NCBI GenBank assembly: GCA_947302975.1
Contig: CAMYXA010000008.1
Location: forward strand, 1 to 35,319
Direction of reading: 5' to 3'
Source: an uncultured Candidatus Saccharibacteria bacterium
GTDB lineage: Bacteria; Patescibacteriota; Saccharimonadia; Saccharimonadales; Saccharimonadaceae
Length of the DNA: 35,319 bases
Positions 9,884 through 17,109 of the stretch are shown here, one piece after another. How positions within the stretch are numbered: position 1 is the first letter of the stretch; every line of letters starts with the position of its first letter. A model generated the notes under the pieces. The model was not told where the DNA came from. It made no database searches and was given only the letters and a program-made list of their open reading frames with translations. Made by a program: the position numbers and the translations under genes.

Positions 9884-10864
9884 TCACAGATCGATGTTTT
9901 TTATAACAGGTTCTTTGACTTTTGAAAGTTTATCGGCTTTTGCCATCAAGGCAGCAACTTGATCTTCCTTGGCGCGAAGCTTTTCAATCGTGTAATTCTT
10001 CTTAATGCTCTGGAGCTCATTATAATATCCGGACCACTTTGCAGCCTTCCAGAAAAGATCTTCGCCATCAAGGCCATCGCATTGCCATGGCTTCTTGAAC
10101 AAGTTGTAGTGGACAATCTTAGCGCCCTTTGGAGCACCGGTCTTGATTGGCGAGGCATTCCATTTTTCATCCAAATGATAAATCTGGCCACGACAAATCA
10201 CATTGAGATAGTCCTGATCTGGAGCAACGAGGCTTGCGTCGTATTTGTCCATAATTTTGACCATGCGGGAGAGGAATTTCATTCTACGGAGCTTCTTTAG
10301 GTCGAGCAAAAGAACGCCTGAGTTTACATATTCACTTGGCGGGACGCCCAAAGCATGCTCGACATAACTGCTGAACACTGGAATATTGACCACTTTTGGA
10401 TCAACAAGTGCCGCAACGGCGTTATCGCCCATGTCTAGATCAAAGAGCTCGGCAACGTCACCAGTCACGACCGTATCGCTATCGATATAGATGGCGCGAG
10501 CATACTGAGGATAGAGGCGAGCGATGAACGTACGATAGAAATAAATCGCTGACGAGAAGAAATCGCCGCTGCCAGTCTTTTTCGAGCAGTGTTTGATGAT
10601 GGTGCGAAGATAGAGGTTGTGCGAAATGCGATGGAATTGAATCTCAACATTCTTGGTGACAAGATTGCGAAGTTTGAGGTAATTATGAAAATTCATGCCA
10701 TCATGCAAAATAATCACGCGATAATAACGATTTGGGTTAGAATTTTTGATTAGTGAAGCAATCGAGACGGCAACATACGGCGCAAAATCATTGCTGATCG
10801 TGTAAAAAACCGGGACGACTTCAACTCTTTTTAGTAGACTTTTTCCTGTATTGAATATACTCAT
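9884..10864 (-). CDS. Family 8 glycosyltransferase
   Basis: Predicted cytosolic or membrane-associated sugar transferase using a nucleotide-sugar donor, probably for envelope glycans. The GT8 hallmarks are visible: an N-terminal VPVFYTISNDFAPYVAVSIA segment, the metal-binding DSD in YIDSDTVV near 128, VNSGVLLLDLKKLR, PDQDYLNVI, and the HYNLFKKPW motif after LDEKWNAS. A lysine-rich helical tail follows the catalytic domain. The ATG at 10864 has an AGGAAG ribosome site 7 nt away, although this start lies 44 bp inside the preceding plsC-like gene. The overlap implies co-expression. The acceptor is unknown. Confidence 0.9.
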   Translation of the reverse strand: MSIFNTGKSLLKRVEVVPVFYTISNDFAPYVAVSIASLIKNSNPNRYYRVIILHDGMNFHNYLKLRNLVTKNVEIQFHRISHNLYLRTIIKHCSKKTGSGDFFSSAIYFYRTFIARLYPQYARAIYIDSDTVVTGDVAELFDLDMGDNAVAALVDPKVVNIPVFSSYVEHALGVPPSEYVNSGVLLLDLKKLRRMKFLSRMVKIMDKYDASLVAPDQDYLNVICRGQIYHLDEKWNASPIKTGAPKGAKIVHYNLFKKPWQCDGLDGEDLFWKAAKWSGYYNELQSIKKNYTIEKLRAKEDQVAALMAKADKLSKVKEPVIKNIDL

Positions 10865-11657
10865 ATGTGTTCTTCCTAGAATATTTTACCATACTGTCGT
10901 AAGCTTTTTTGGCTAAATCGGCACGATTCTCGTCGTCGTTTTTCTTTGGATCAGGATAGAAAGGACCGTCGATATAGACAATCATATCTGGGCGAGCCTG
11001 GCCTTTTTTCTTCGACTTATGGTAGGTTGTGGTCATAGTAAAAATTGGCACGTTGTTTCGAACTGGATACTTAAATGAGCGGTCGCCAGCCGGGAATTTG
11101 CGGATGCCAGTGTAGTACGGCCAGACGTGGGCCTCTGGATAAATCACGAGGCAGTTGCCCTGCTTGATGCGGGTGTCGATAGCGGCGTGGAATTCAGCTT
11201 TTTGCTCAGCGTTTTTACCTAGAGGCAAGGCGCCAAGGTATGGCAATAGTTTTCCGACAAATGGAACGTCCAGGTTAGCTGGTGAACAAATTGTGTAGAT
11301 ATGACGATCCGCGACAAGTGCTGGCGACAAAAGGTCGTGGAATGGGTTGGTGTGGTTTGCATAGATGACATAGCCGGTTTTCTTGGCTTTTTTGATCACC
11401 TTGCGATTCTCCATCTTCATGTGGAGATAAAATCTCGCATACCACCTAGCGAATAGCTTGAAAATATAATAAAGAATTATTCCGTAAAGCTTGGCAAAAG
11501 GGTTCTTTTTGATGTATTTATAGCCATCATAGAGCTCAACCTTGTTATGGGTCTTTTCCTGCTCCTCAGTCTTAATCGGGTCATCTTCGGTCGATTCGTA
11601 ATAAAAAAACCGCTCTTCTTCGGGCAGATCTTTTTCAAACATTGCAGCTTTGGCCAT
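10821..11657 (-). CDS. PlsC-type 1-acyl-glycerol-phosphate acyltransferase homologue
   Basis: Predicted membrane acyltransferase of the LPLAT superfamily, which adds an acyl chain to a phospholipid precursor or other lipid. Following a charged N-terminus and a hydrophobic stretch (LYGIILYYIFKLFARWYARF), the active-site region reads YANHTNPFHDLLSP. The histidine and aspartate are five residues apart rather than the usual four. The second motif is VIYPEAHVW in place of the classic FPEGTRS, and a later segment FPAGDRSFKYPVRNNVPIF fits the fold. An AAAGGA ribosome site precedes the ATG at 11657. It overlaps the GT8 gene by 44 bp; the pair may make a glycolipid, which is inference. Confidence 0.85.
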   Translation of the reverse strand: MAKAAMFEKDLPEEERFFYYESTEDDPIKTEEQEKTHNKVELYDGYKYIKKNPFAKLYGIILYYIFKLFARWYARFYLHMKMENRKVIKKAKKTGYVIYANHTNPFHDLLSPALVADRHIYTICSPANLDVPFVGKLLPYLGALPLGKNAEQKAEFHAAIDTRIKQGNCLVIYPEAHVWPYYTGIRKFPAGDRSFKYPVRNNVPIFTMTTTYHKSKKKGQARPDMIVYIDGPFYPDPKKNDDENRADLAKKAYDSMVKYSRKNTYEYIQYRKKSTKKS

Positions 11658-11674
11658 TTTTTCCTTTCTGTTTG

Positions 11675-11749
11675 TGGCAGGGCCAGTTGGAATCGAACCA
11701 GCATTGTACCCTTAGAGGGGGTATGTCCTATCCGTTGAACGATGGCCCC
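11675..11749 (-). tRNA. tRNA-Arg (UCU) with C33
   Basis: Acceptor GGGGCCA/TGGCCCT (G1-U72 pair), D-stem GTTC/GGAC, anticodon stem TACCC/GGGTA with loop CCTCTAA, T-loop TTCGATT, encoded CCA. The anticodon is UCU. Oddities: position 33 is C where U is nearly universal, and the T-stem GCTGG/CCAAC has one C-A mismatch. It lies 18 bp upstream of the plsC-like start, so that gene may be co-transcribed. No 3'-end copy is seen downstream. Confidence 0.9.
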
Positions 11750-11762
11750 ATGCCATACATAT

Positions 11763-11771
11763 ATTATATCA
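11763..11771 (-). promoter_or_regulatory. Extended -10 promoter of tRNA-Arg(UCU)
   Basis: Minus-strand TGATATAAT, ending 13 nt before the mature tRNA 5' end. It overlaps the region just beyond the pilB stop at 11774 and could also drive the plsC-GT8 pair. Confidence 0.65.
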
Positions 11772-11773
11772 TA

Positions 11774-13396
11774 CTAGACGACGCGAGACACTTCCTCGAG
11801 GGTAGTTTGGCCGCGGAGAGCAGCAATAATGCCCTTTTGCTCGAGGGTGAGCATGCCATTTTTCTTGGCACATTTTTCGACAGATTCAACATTGATATCC
11901 TTGAGGTCGCCACGAATGAGTGCTTGGATATCTTCGGAAACGATGAGTTGTTCCATGAGAGCCATACGGCCAGAAAATCCGAAGACGTTTTCTGGGGTTT
12001 TGACGGCGTCATAGAGGGTGATGTTCTCTAGGTTAATTCCCTCTAGTTTGTCTTTTGGAACATCGGACAAAATTGCGCGGATATAATTCGCCTCGGCAGC
12101 AGTGGCTGGGCGGGCCTTCTTCGAATCGGCGAGCTTACGCACGAGGCGCTGAGCAATGATAAGACGAATTGAACTCGAGAAGATTGGATTTGCGCCGGTC
12201 ATGTCGATAATGCGGGAGAATGCGGCAGCAGAAGAGTTGGCATGGAGGGAGCTGAGCACCAAGTGGCCAGTGATTGAGGCCTGGATTGCGGCCCTTGCGG
12301 TGTCCACATCGCGGATCTCGCCGACCATGACAACGTCAGGATCAAGACGAAGCACTGAGCGAAGCCCCTCAGCAAAGGAGCCACCATTGTTGGTTTCGAC
12401 TGGAATTTGAGAAATCCCGGTGATGCTATATTCGATTGGGTCTTCGAGCGTGATGATTTTACGATCGGTCGTGTTTAGTGCATTCAAAATTGAATAGAGG
12501 GTGGTTGACTTTCCGGAGCCGGTTGGGCCCACCATCAAGACAAGACCGCGTGGATGATAAATAACGTCGTCGATTTCCTGCTTTTCTTCCTTTGTGATAC
12601 CGAGGAAGTCGAGATTAAGAAGTGATTCATCAAAGTTGAACAAACGAAGCACGGCATCTTGGCCATACATAGTCGGAATAGTTTCGACACGAATATTGAG
12701 GACATGCGAAGTCCCACTAGAAAAGATTTCTTTTTGCATGTGGCCAGATTGCGGCTTGTTTGAAGCGGTCGATACGCTAGCGCGAGAGCTGAGCTCACCA
12801 AGTAAAATACGATAACGATCACGGCTGATATTAGCAACCGGATGAAGGATACCATCAACGCGCATGCGAATACGAATTTCGGTGCGGAGGTTTTCGATAT
12901 GAATATCGGAAGCCTTGAGTTTGTCGGCCTGGTCAATTAAAAAGTCGAAGATTTTTTCTGGCGAAACCTGAGCGAGAGTCTGAGAGACGGAAGCGATGGT
13001 TTCAGAATCACCTTCGTCAGCAATTTCGATATCGTCGTAATGAACCTCTTTTGGAGGATCATAGCGCAGCATGAAAACGTTGTAGGCCGATTCGGAAATT
13101 AGAAACAAATCGATACGTTCGCCACGGTCGTTATAATCTTGGCGAGTTTGGCGAATCCAGTTGTTTGGAGTTTGGCTCGTGATCATGACCTGATAGTGGG
13201 TTTCACCACCACCTTTTTGGAGCGGGATCACTTTTTCAGTGTGCATGACTTCTTTAGTGAGGAAATCCGGAACTAGTGGGATTTCGTTTTCGAATTCCCT
13301 AGTGTCGAGGTATGGAAAACCAAGGATGCGGGCACGGTTTTTAGTTGCCGCCTCTTCATTCTCGCGACGCTTCTGCTGGATTTCCTGTTCGTCCAT
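11774..13396 (-). CDS. pilB: Type IV pilus/type II secretion ATPase (PilB/GspE family)
   Basis: Cytoplasmic hexameric ATPase that powers pilus extension or secretion. Seen in order: an N-terminal MshEN-like segment, the central region with DIHIENLRTEIRIRMRVDGI, Walker A GPTGSGKSTT near 290, the Asp-box region TLEDPIEYSITGISQ, Walker B DPDVVMVGEIRD, and the His-box GHLVLSSLHAN. The tetracysteine zinc motif often found in PilB/GspE is absent; only one cysteine is seen near the C-terminus. The ATG at 13396 is chosen over an upstream in-frame ATG at 13444, because a TGCTATAAT promoter lies exactly 6 nt before 13396 and would exclude the longer form. No pilC, pilT or pilD is adjacent. With the pilin-like and ComEC genes it suggests a pilus/DNA-uptake machine. 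Confidence 0.93.
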   Translation of the reverse strand: MDEQEIQQKRRENEEAATKNRARILGFPYLDTREFENEIPLVPDFLTKEVMHTEKVIPLQKGGGETHYQVMITSQTPNNWIRQTRQDYNDRGERIDLFLISESAYNVFMLRYDPPKEVHYDDIEIADEGDSETIASVSQTLAQVSPEKIFDFLIDQADKLKASDIHIENLRTEIRIRMRVDGILHPVANISRDRYRILLGELSSRASVSTASNKPQSGHMQKEIFSSGTSHVLNIRVETIPTMYGQDAVLRLFNFDESLLNLDFLGITKEEKQEIDDVIYHPRGLVLMVGPTGSGKSTTLYSILNALNTTDRKIITLEDPIEYSITGISQIPVETNNGGSFAEGLRSVLRLDPDVVMVGEIRDVDTARAAIQASITGHLVLSSLHANSSAAAFSRIIDMTGANPIFSSSIRLIIAQRLVRKLADSKKARPATAAEANYIRAILSDVPKDKLEGINLENITLYDAVKTPENVFGFSGRMALMEQLIVSEDIQALIRGDLKDINVESVEKCAKKNGMLTLEQKGIIAALRGQTTLEEVSRVV

Positions 13397-13402
13397 GACT
13401 AT

Positions 13403-13411
13403 ATTATAGCA
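13403..13411 (-). promoter_or_regulatory. Leaderless extended -10 promoter of pilB
   Basis: Minus-strand TGCTATAAT is followed by 6 nt and then the ATG at 13396, so transcription is expected to begin at or next to the start codon. No Shine-Dalgarno is present. It diverges from the promoter of the 34-residue gene at 13457-13465, which has the same geometry. Confidence 0.75.
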
Positions 13412-13456
13412 TAAGCGATTTAGTTTGATATCATAGTTTTGCATATCGCAAAAGTA

Positions 13457-13465
13457 TGTTATAAT
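13457..13465 (+). promoter_or_regulatory. Leaderless extended -10 promoter of the 34-residue gene
   Basis: TGTTATAAT followed by 6 nt and then the ATG at 13472. An in-frame ATG at 13466 touches the -10 box and would lie upstream of the expected transcript start, so 13472 is preferred. Confidence 0.75.
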
Positions 13466-13471
13466 ATGCGC

Positions 13472-13576
13472 ATGGCAAGAAAAGCAGCTAAGAAAGTTAT
13501 TGCAAAACTAAACCGCAATAACAATCACAAACACAGCGACAAAAGAAAACATGTCAATCTTAAAGATGGTCGCTAA
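13472..13576 (+). CDS. Small basic protein, 34 aa
   Basis: Reads MARKAAKKVIAKLNRNNNHK then HSDKRKHVNLKDGR and TAA. About a third of the residues are Lys or Arg, with several Asn and His; there is no hydrophobic segment. It does not match a ribosomal protein I recognise. Support for it being real: an extended -10 promoter exactly 6 nt before the ATG and a strong terminator starting 3 nt after the stop, so it forms a complete isolated unit of about 135 bp. The composition suggests binding to RNA, DNA or the ribosome; that is inference. Confidence 0.7.
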   Translation: MARKAAKKVIAKLNRNNNHKHSDKRKHVNLKDGR

Positions 13577-13578
13577 AA

Positions 13579-13605
13579 AATAACCGCTACATAAGCGGTT
13601 ATTTT
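13579..13605. terminator. Bidirectional terminator between the 34-residue gene and pyrG
   Basis: A 10-bp perfect stem, AATAACCGCT (13579-13588) with AGCGGTTATT (13594-13603), a 5-nt loop and T runs on both strands. It serves the small gene on the plus strand and pyrG (stop at 13612) on the minus strand. Confidence 0.9.
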
Positions 13606-13611
13606 TTTGTT

Positions 13612-15246
13612 CTATTTGATAGTCTTGATGAATTCCATGAATAACGGATGCGGATTCAGTGGACGAGACTTAAACTCTGGGTGAGCCTGAGTTGCGACGA
13701 AGAATTTATTTTCTGGCACTTCCACAAATTCGACAAGCTTTCCGTCCGGAGAAAGACCCGATACTTTCACGCCACCCTTTTCGATTGCAGAAAGGAATTC
13801 CTGATTAACTTCATAGCGATGACGGTGCCTTTCGACAACTTCATAACCATCTTTGGTTTTTTCACCCCAGCCGTATTCTTTATAAATGCCTTCAACTTTG
13901 GAGCCTTTCACAAGTTTTGCCGTGTAGTCGCCGAGCCTCATAGTTCCGCCAGTTGATTCCTTACCCTTTTGATCCGGCATAATATAAATGACATTGTTTT
14001 TATCTTCCGCTGACGCACCAAATTCTTCCGAATTGGCATTCTTGACTCCGCCGATTCTGGCGGCAGCGATACAGGCAACCTGCATACCAAGACAAAGTCC
14101 GAGATATGGTTTGTCGTTTTCGAGCGCATAGGTTGCAGCAAGAATCTTGCCGTCCGTGCCTCTTGCGCCGAAACCGCCAGGAACAACAATTCCATCGAGA
14201 GCATCGAGGGTCTTTTTGCGATCTTTTTCGGACATATTAGCCAGGCCTTCAGCATCGATCCATTCGATGTTGACGCCAGTATCATTCCAGGCTGCGGCAG
14301 CTTTCAAAGATTCCGTGACACACATGTAGGTGTCTTCGTTTCCGACATATTTTGCAATGAGGCCAACATTAACTTTTTTGGCATGCTTCTTGGCGCGTTT
14401 TTCGGAAAACTTTTTCCATTCAGTCATGTCTGGTTCGCTTTCGTCGCCAATGAAGTCGTTGACGATTTCGAGAACACCAGATTTTAGAACGTTGAATGGC
14501 ACATCATAAACTGAATCAATGTCCGGCAAGTTCAAAACTGCGTCGCCGGAAATGCCGGAGAAGGCAGCAATTTTTTCACAGATAGATTTTTGGCATGGTT
14601 TCTCGGTACGAACACATACGATGTCTGGAATAATACCAAAGCCGCGAAGATCTTTGAGGGCGTTCTGAGCTGGTTTGGTTTTTAATTCTTTTGAAGTATT
14701 AATAAATGGAACATAGACGACTGAAACATAGAGACAGTTGCGACGACCAACTTTGTTCGCAAAAAGCCTAATGGCCTCGATGAATGGCAAGCCTTCATAG
14801 TCGCCAACGGTGCCACCAATTTCGACAATATGAACATCGCTATTTTCGGAAGCTTTTTCGATTTTTTCCATCACGAGGTTCGTGAAGTGCGGGACGAGCT
14901 GGACGGTCTTACCATGAAAACCACCGGCGCGCTCTCGCTCGATAAGTTCTTTATAGATGGAGCCGGAAAGCGTGATTGAATACTTTGAAGTTTCGAAATC
15001 AAGGAAGCGTTCGTAGTGGCCAAGGTCAAGGTCTGTCTCGACGCCGTCGTGAGTGACATAACATTCGCCGTGCTCGACTGGGTTCAAAAGTCCGGCGTCG
15101 ACGTTGAGATAAGGGTCACATTTTTGCATTGTGACATGATAGCCTTTTGCCTTAATGATGGCACCGATGCTTGCTGCCGTAATACCTTTGCCAACTCCGG
15201 ACAAAACACCACCCGTGACAAAGATGTATTTACATTTACTTTTCAT
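13612..15246 (-). CDS. pyrG: CTP synthase
   Basis: Converts UTP to CTP using ATP and glutamine. The length of 544 is normal. The N-terminal synthetase domain begins with the P-loop-like VTGGVLSGVGKGITAASIGA and contains CDPYLNVDAGLLNPVEHGE and EIGGTVGDYEGLPF. The glutamine amidotransferase domain has GGFGARGTDGK, the nucleophilic cysteine in YLGLCLGMQ near 384, and the His-Glu pair in TQAHPEFKSRP. A perfect AAGGAGGTG ribosome site precedes the ATG at 15246. Transcribed alone, ending at the bidirectional terminator. Confidence 0.98.
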   Translation of the reverse strand: MKSKCKYIFVTGGVLSGVGKGITAASIGAIIKAKGYHVTMQKCDPYLNVDAGLLNPVEHGECYVTHDGVETDLDLGHYERFLDFETSKYSITLSGSIYKELIERERAGGFHGKTVQLVPHFTNLVMEKIEKASENSDVHIVEIGGTVGDYEGLPFIEAIRLFANKVGRRNCLYVSVVYVPFINTSKELKTKPAQNALKDLRGFGIIPDIVCVRTEKPCQKSICEKIAAFSGISGDAVLNLPDIDSVYDVPFNVLKSGVLEIVNDFIGDESEPDMTEWKKFSEKRAKKHAKKVNVGLIAKYVGNEDTYMCVTESLKAAAAWNDTGVNIEWIDAEGLANMSEKDRKKTLDALDGIVVPGGFGARGTDGKILAATYALENDKPYLGLCLGMQVACIAAARIGGVKNANSEEFGASAEDKNNVIYIMPDQKGKESTGGTMRLGDYTAKLVKGSKVEGIYKEYGWGEKTKDGYEVVERHRHRYEVNQEFLSAIEKGGVKVSGLSPDGKLVEFVEVPENKFFVATQAHPEFKSRPLNPHPLFMEFIKTIK

Positions 15247-15287
15247 ACAAGCACCTCCTTAGCTCACTTTTTTTAAAACACTTTTTT

Positions 15288-15316
15288 ATTATACACATGA
15301 AATAAAAAATGGTACA
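15288..15316 (-). promoter_or_regulatory. Probable promoter of pyrG
   Basis: Minus-strand TATAAT (15293-15288) with a weak TGTACC (15316-15311) 17 nt further upstream. The -35 candidate lies inside the duplicated tRNA-Arg tail. Read-through from tRNA-Arg(UCG) is an alternative source of pyrG mRNA. Confidence 0.5.
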
Positions 15317-15330
15317 CCCGGAGGGACTCG
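15304..15330 (-). repeat. 27-bp copy of the tRNA-Arg(UCG) 3' end
   Basis: This segment is identical to 15369-15395, which is the CCA end, the acceptor 3' strand and part of the T-arm of the neighbouring tRNA plus the following T run. The copy is 65 bp downstream of the original. On the minus strand its GAGTCCC pairs with a GGGACTC 11 nt before it, giving a 7-bp hairpin ahead of the tRNA-like tail. Confidence 0.9.
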
Positions 15331-15374
15331 CGCAAAGCCAGAGTCCCGCTGGACTGAGATAATTCTAAAAAAAA

Positions 15375-15451
15375 TGGTACACCCGGAGGGACTCGAACCC
15401 ACGACACCTTGTTCCGAAGACAAGTGCTCTAATCCACTGAGCTACGGGTGC
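15375..15451 (-). tRNA. tRNA-Arg (UCG)
   Basis: Acceptor GCACCCG/CGGGTGT, D-stem GCTC/GAGC with GG in the loop, anticodon stem CTTGT/ACAAG with loop CTTCGGA (anticodon UCG), T-loop TTCGAGT, encoded CCA. The T-stem GTGGG/CCCTC holds one T-T mismatch. An AT-rich TAAAAT-type -10 lies about 14 nt upstream. A 27-bp copy of its tail follows downstream. Confidence 0.93.
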
Positions 15452-15566
15452 ACATTTCTCTAATATTTTACCACAGTCGACTGGTAATAGTCTAAAACCA
15501 CCGAGTAATTCTTCTTTCGAATTGATATTTTTGTTTTAAATTTTAAAAAACAATTTCTATGCTTAA

Positions 15567-15872
15567 TTATTTTGATTTTTCTTTAATAATTCTATCATAT
15601 TCATCGTCAGGAAGTACGGCGCACACTCCTCTTCCATAAAATTTAACATAATCATGAGAGAAAAAAGCAGTTTTTTGTCCGTATTTGAAATCAAGAATAC
15701 AATTACATTTATGCAATTTCGCAGAAAAAGTTAATCTATTTTTTACATTATTTAAATTTTTCATTTGAGCGCCTATCCCATTTAAGTTAGTCTTAATTTT
15801 GGTTTTTCTAACTGCTTTAGGATTATCGCCCTCAACGAATACAATATCTTTGTATACTGTTGTGTACGCCAT
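15567..15872 (-). CDS. Hypothetical protein, 101 aa
   Basis: Not recognised. A soluble, basic protein beginning MAYTTVYKDIVFVEGDNPKA, with three cysteines in the middle and later part (HKCNCIL, GRGVCAV) and a lysine-rich C-terminus. No signal or membrane helix. Its ATG overlaps the stop of the DUF4177 gene by one base (TAATG), so the two are translationally coupled. The local DNA is visibly more AT-rich than the flanking pyrG and suf genes, and the pair sits next to a tRNA gene, which would fit acquisition by transfer. Confidence 0.75.
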   Translation of the reverse strand: MAYTTVYKDIVFVEGDNPKAVRKTKIKTNLNGIGAQMKNLNNVKNRLTFSAKLHKCNCILDFKYGQKTAFFSHDYVKFYGRGVCAVLPDDEYDRIIKEKSK

Positions 15873-16075
15873 TATTCAACATCTCTTTCTAGGATAATTA
15901 CCAATTCTTGTCTTGCACCAATTCCCAGAAAAATTCCTGGAATGTCGGCTGTCGCAGCAGTTGCAACTCTCCATCCCTGTTGAGCATAACTATTTAAAGC
16001 TGCCCCTAATCTTTCTGGGCTAAATTTTCCAGAAAACCACTTATCTTTTTGAGTTAAGACCTTATATTCTTTCAT
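15872..16075 (-). CDS. DUF4177 domain protein, 67 aa
   Basis: The sequence MKEYKVLTQKDKWFSGKFSP, then LGAALNSYAQQGWRVATAAT and RQELVIILER, fits DUF4177, a small domain of unknown role often found beside membrane or regulatory proteins. The ATG at 16075 is preferred over an in-frame TTG at 16090 because GGGAG lies 8 nt upstream of it. First gene of a two-gene unit with the 101-residue protein; a TATAAT box lies at 16114-16119. Confidence 0.85.
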   Translation of the reverse strand: MKEYKVLTQKDKWFSGKFSPERLGAALNSYAQQGWRVATAATADIPGIFLGIGARQELVIILERDVE

Positions 16076-16113
16076 TACGAATTCTCCCAATCACATAATG
16101 TATCTTCTATTTA

Positions 16114-16119
16114 ATTATA
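16114..16119 (-). promoter_or_regulatory. -10 box of the DUF4177 pair
   Basis: Minus-strand TATAAT about 39 nt before the ATG at 16075. No clear -35 is seen. The rest of the 16120-16299 stretch is AT-rich and shows no gene or convincing RNA structure. Confidence 0.5.
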
Positions 16120-16299
16120 ACTAAGATTGCCATTTTATGTTCTAAATTACCAAAAAATACTTGTCTAGCGGATTTTTGACTTCAAATTACCTAAAAATTT
16201 TAATCGGCCAAATCCTCGAAATCCCTTGCATTTATTGACTTTGAGTGATTATTCACCGCAATAAATTTTATACTTGCGTCCACTCCCGCATGGAGATGA

Positions 16300-16305
16300 T
16301 ATAAT
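16300..16305 (+). promoter_or_regulatory. -10 box of the suf operon
   Basis: TATAAT about 55 nt before sufC. The -35 is poor (TTGCGT at 16274-16279 is 20 nt away), suggesting an activator or an unusual promoter. No clear Fe-S regulator site could be identified by eye. Confidence 0.5.
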
Positions 16306-16359
16306 TATGATACTGCTTCTCGGAGGCCTTGGTCTTCGATCTAAATACTGGAGTGTTTT

Positions 16360-17109
16360 ATGACAAAAATATTACAAATCAACGACCTCTTTGCTGGGCT
16401 CGAGGAAAAGGAACTCCTGCACGGCATTTCACTAAATATTAAACCAGGCGAGACCCATATTCTCATGGGGCCAAATGGCGCCGGAAAATCCACGCTCGGG
16501 CATGTGATTATGGGAAACCCGTCCTATGAAGTTACGAGCGGACAGATTTTGTTCGAGGGTGAGGATATTACGGAGCTTTCGGCGGACAAGCGTGCCAAGA
16601 AAGGTATCTTTCTTTCCTTCCAAAGCCCGATTGAAGTCCCTGGGATTACACTTTCGAATTTCTTGCGCAGTGTGATCGAAAGCAATCCAGATCGCCATGC
16701 TGAAATTCTGAATTTTAAGGACCGTCTAGAAGAAAACATGAAGGTTCTTAAAATGGATCCGAAATATGCCAAACGAGATTTAAACGTCGGTTTTTCTGGC
16801 GGCGAGAAAAAGAAAGCTGAGATATTGCAGCTTCTAATGCTAAACCCGAAACTCGCGATTTTGGATGAGACCGATTCTGGGCTTGATGTAGACGCGATGA
16901 AGACGATTCTGTCGGGAGTCGAACGATTCCAGAAAGATAAAACGCGTGCAATGATTATTATCACTCATAACACCAAGATTTTGGAAAAAGTACATTTTGA
17001 TAAAATTCATGTTCTGGTTGATGGAAAAATTGCAAAGAGTGGTGGCGCAGAAATTATCGACGAGATCAATAAGTCAGGCTTTGAAGGTTATTTGGCGGAC
17101 AAAAAATGA
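16360..17109 (+). CDS. sufC: SufC, ATPase of the Fe-S cluster scaffold
   Basis: ABC-type cytosolic ATPase that drives the SufBCD scaffold. Walker A is GPNGAGKST, the signature is FSGGEKKKAEILQLL, Walker B is LAILDETDSGLDVDAM, and the switch histidine is in IIITHNTK. The length of 249 is typical. GGAG lies 7 nt before the ATG. Its stop overlaps sufB by 4 bp. First of a tightly overlapped sufC-B-D-SU set. Confidence 0.97.
   Translation: MTKILQINDLFAGLEEKELLHGISLNIKPGETHILMGPNGAGKSTLGHVIMGNPSYEVTSGQILFEGEDITELSADKRAKKGIFLSFQSPIEVPGITLSNFLRSVIESNPDRHAEILNFKDRLEENMKVLKMDPKYAKRDLNVGFSGGEKKKAEILQLLMLNPKLAILDETDSGLDVDAMKTILSGVERFQKDKTRAMIIITHNTKILEKVHFDKIHVLVDGKIAKSGGAEIIDEINKSGFEGYLADKK

Noticed and set aside
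13397-13444. Longer N-terminus of the PilB-type ATPase from 13444
   Set aside because: The TGCTATAAT promoter lies inside that extension and would start transcription at the ATG at 13396.
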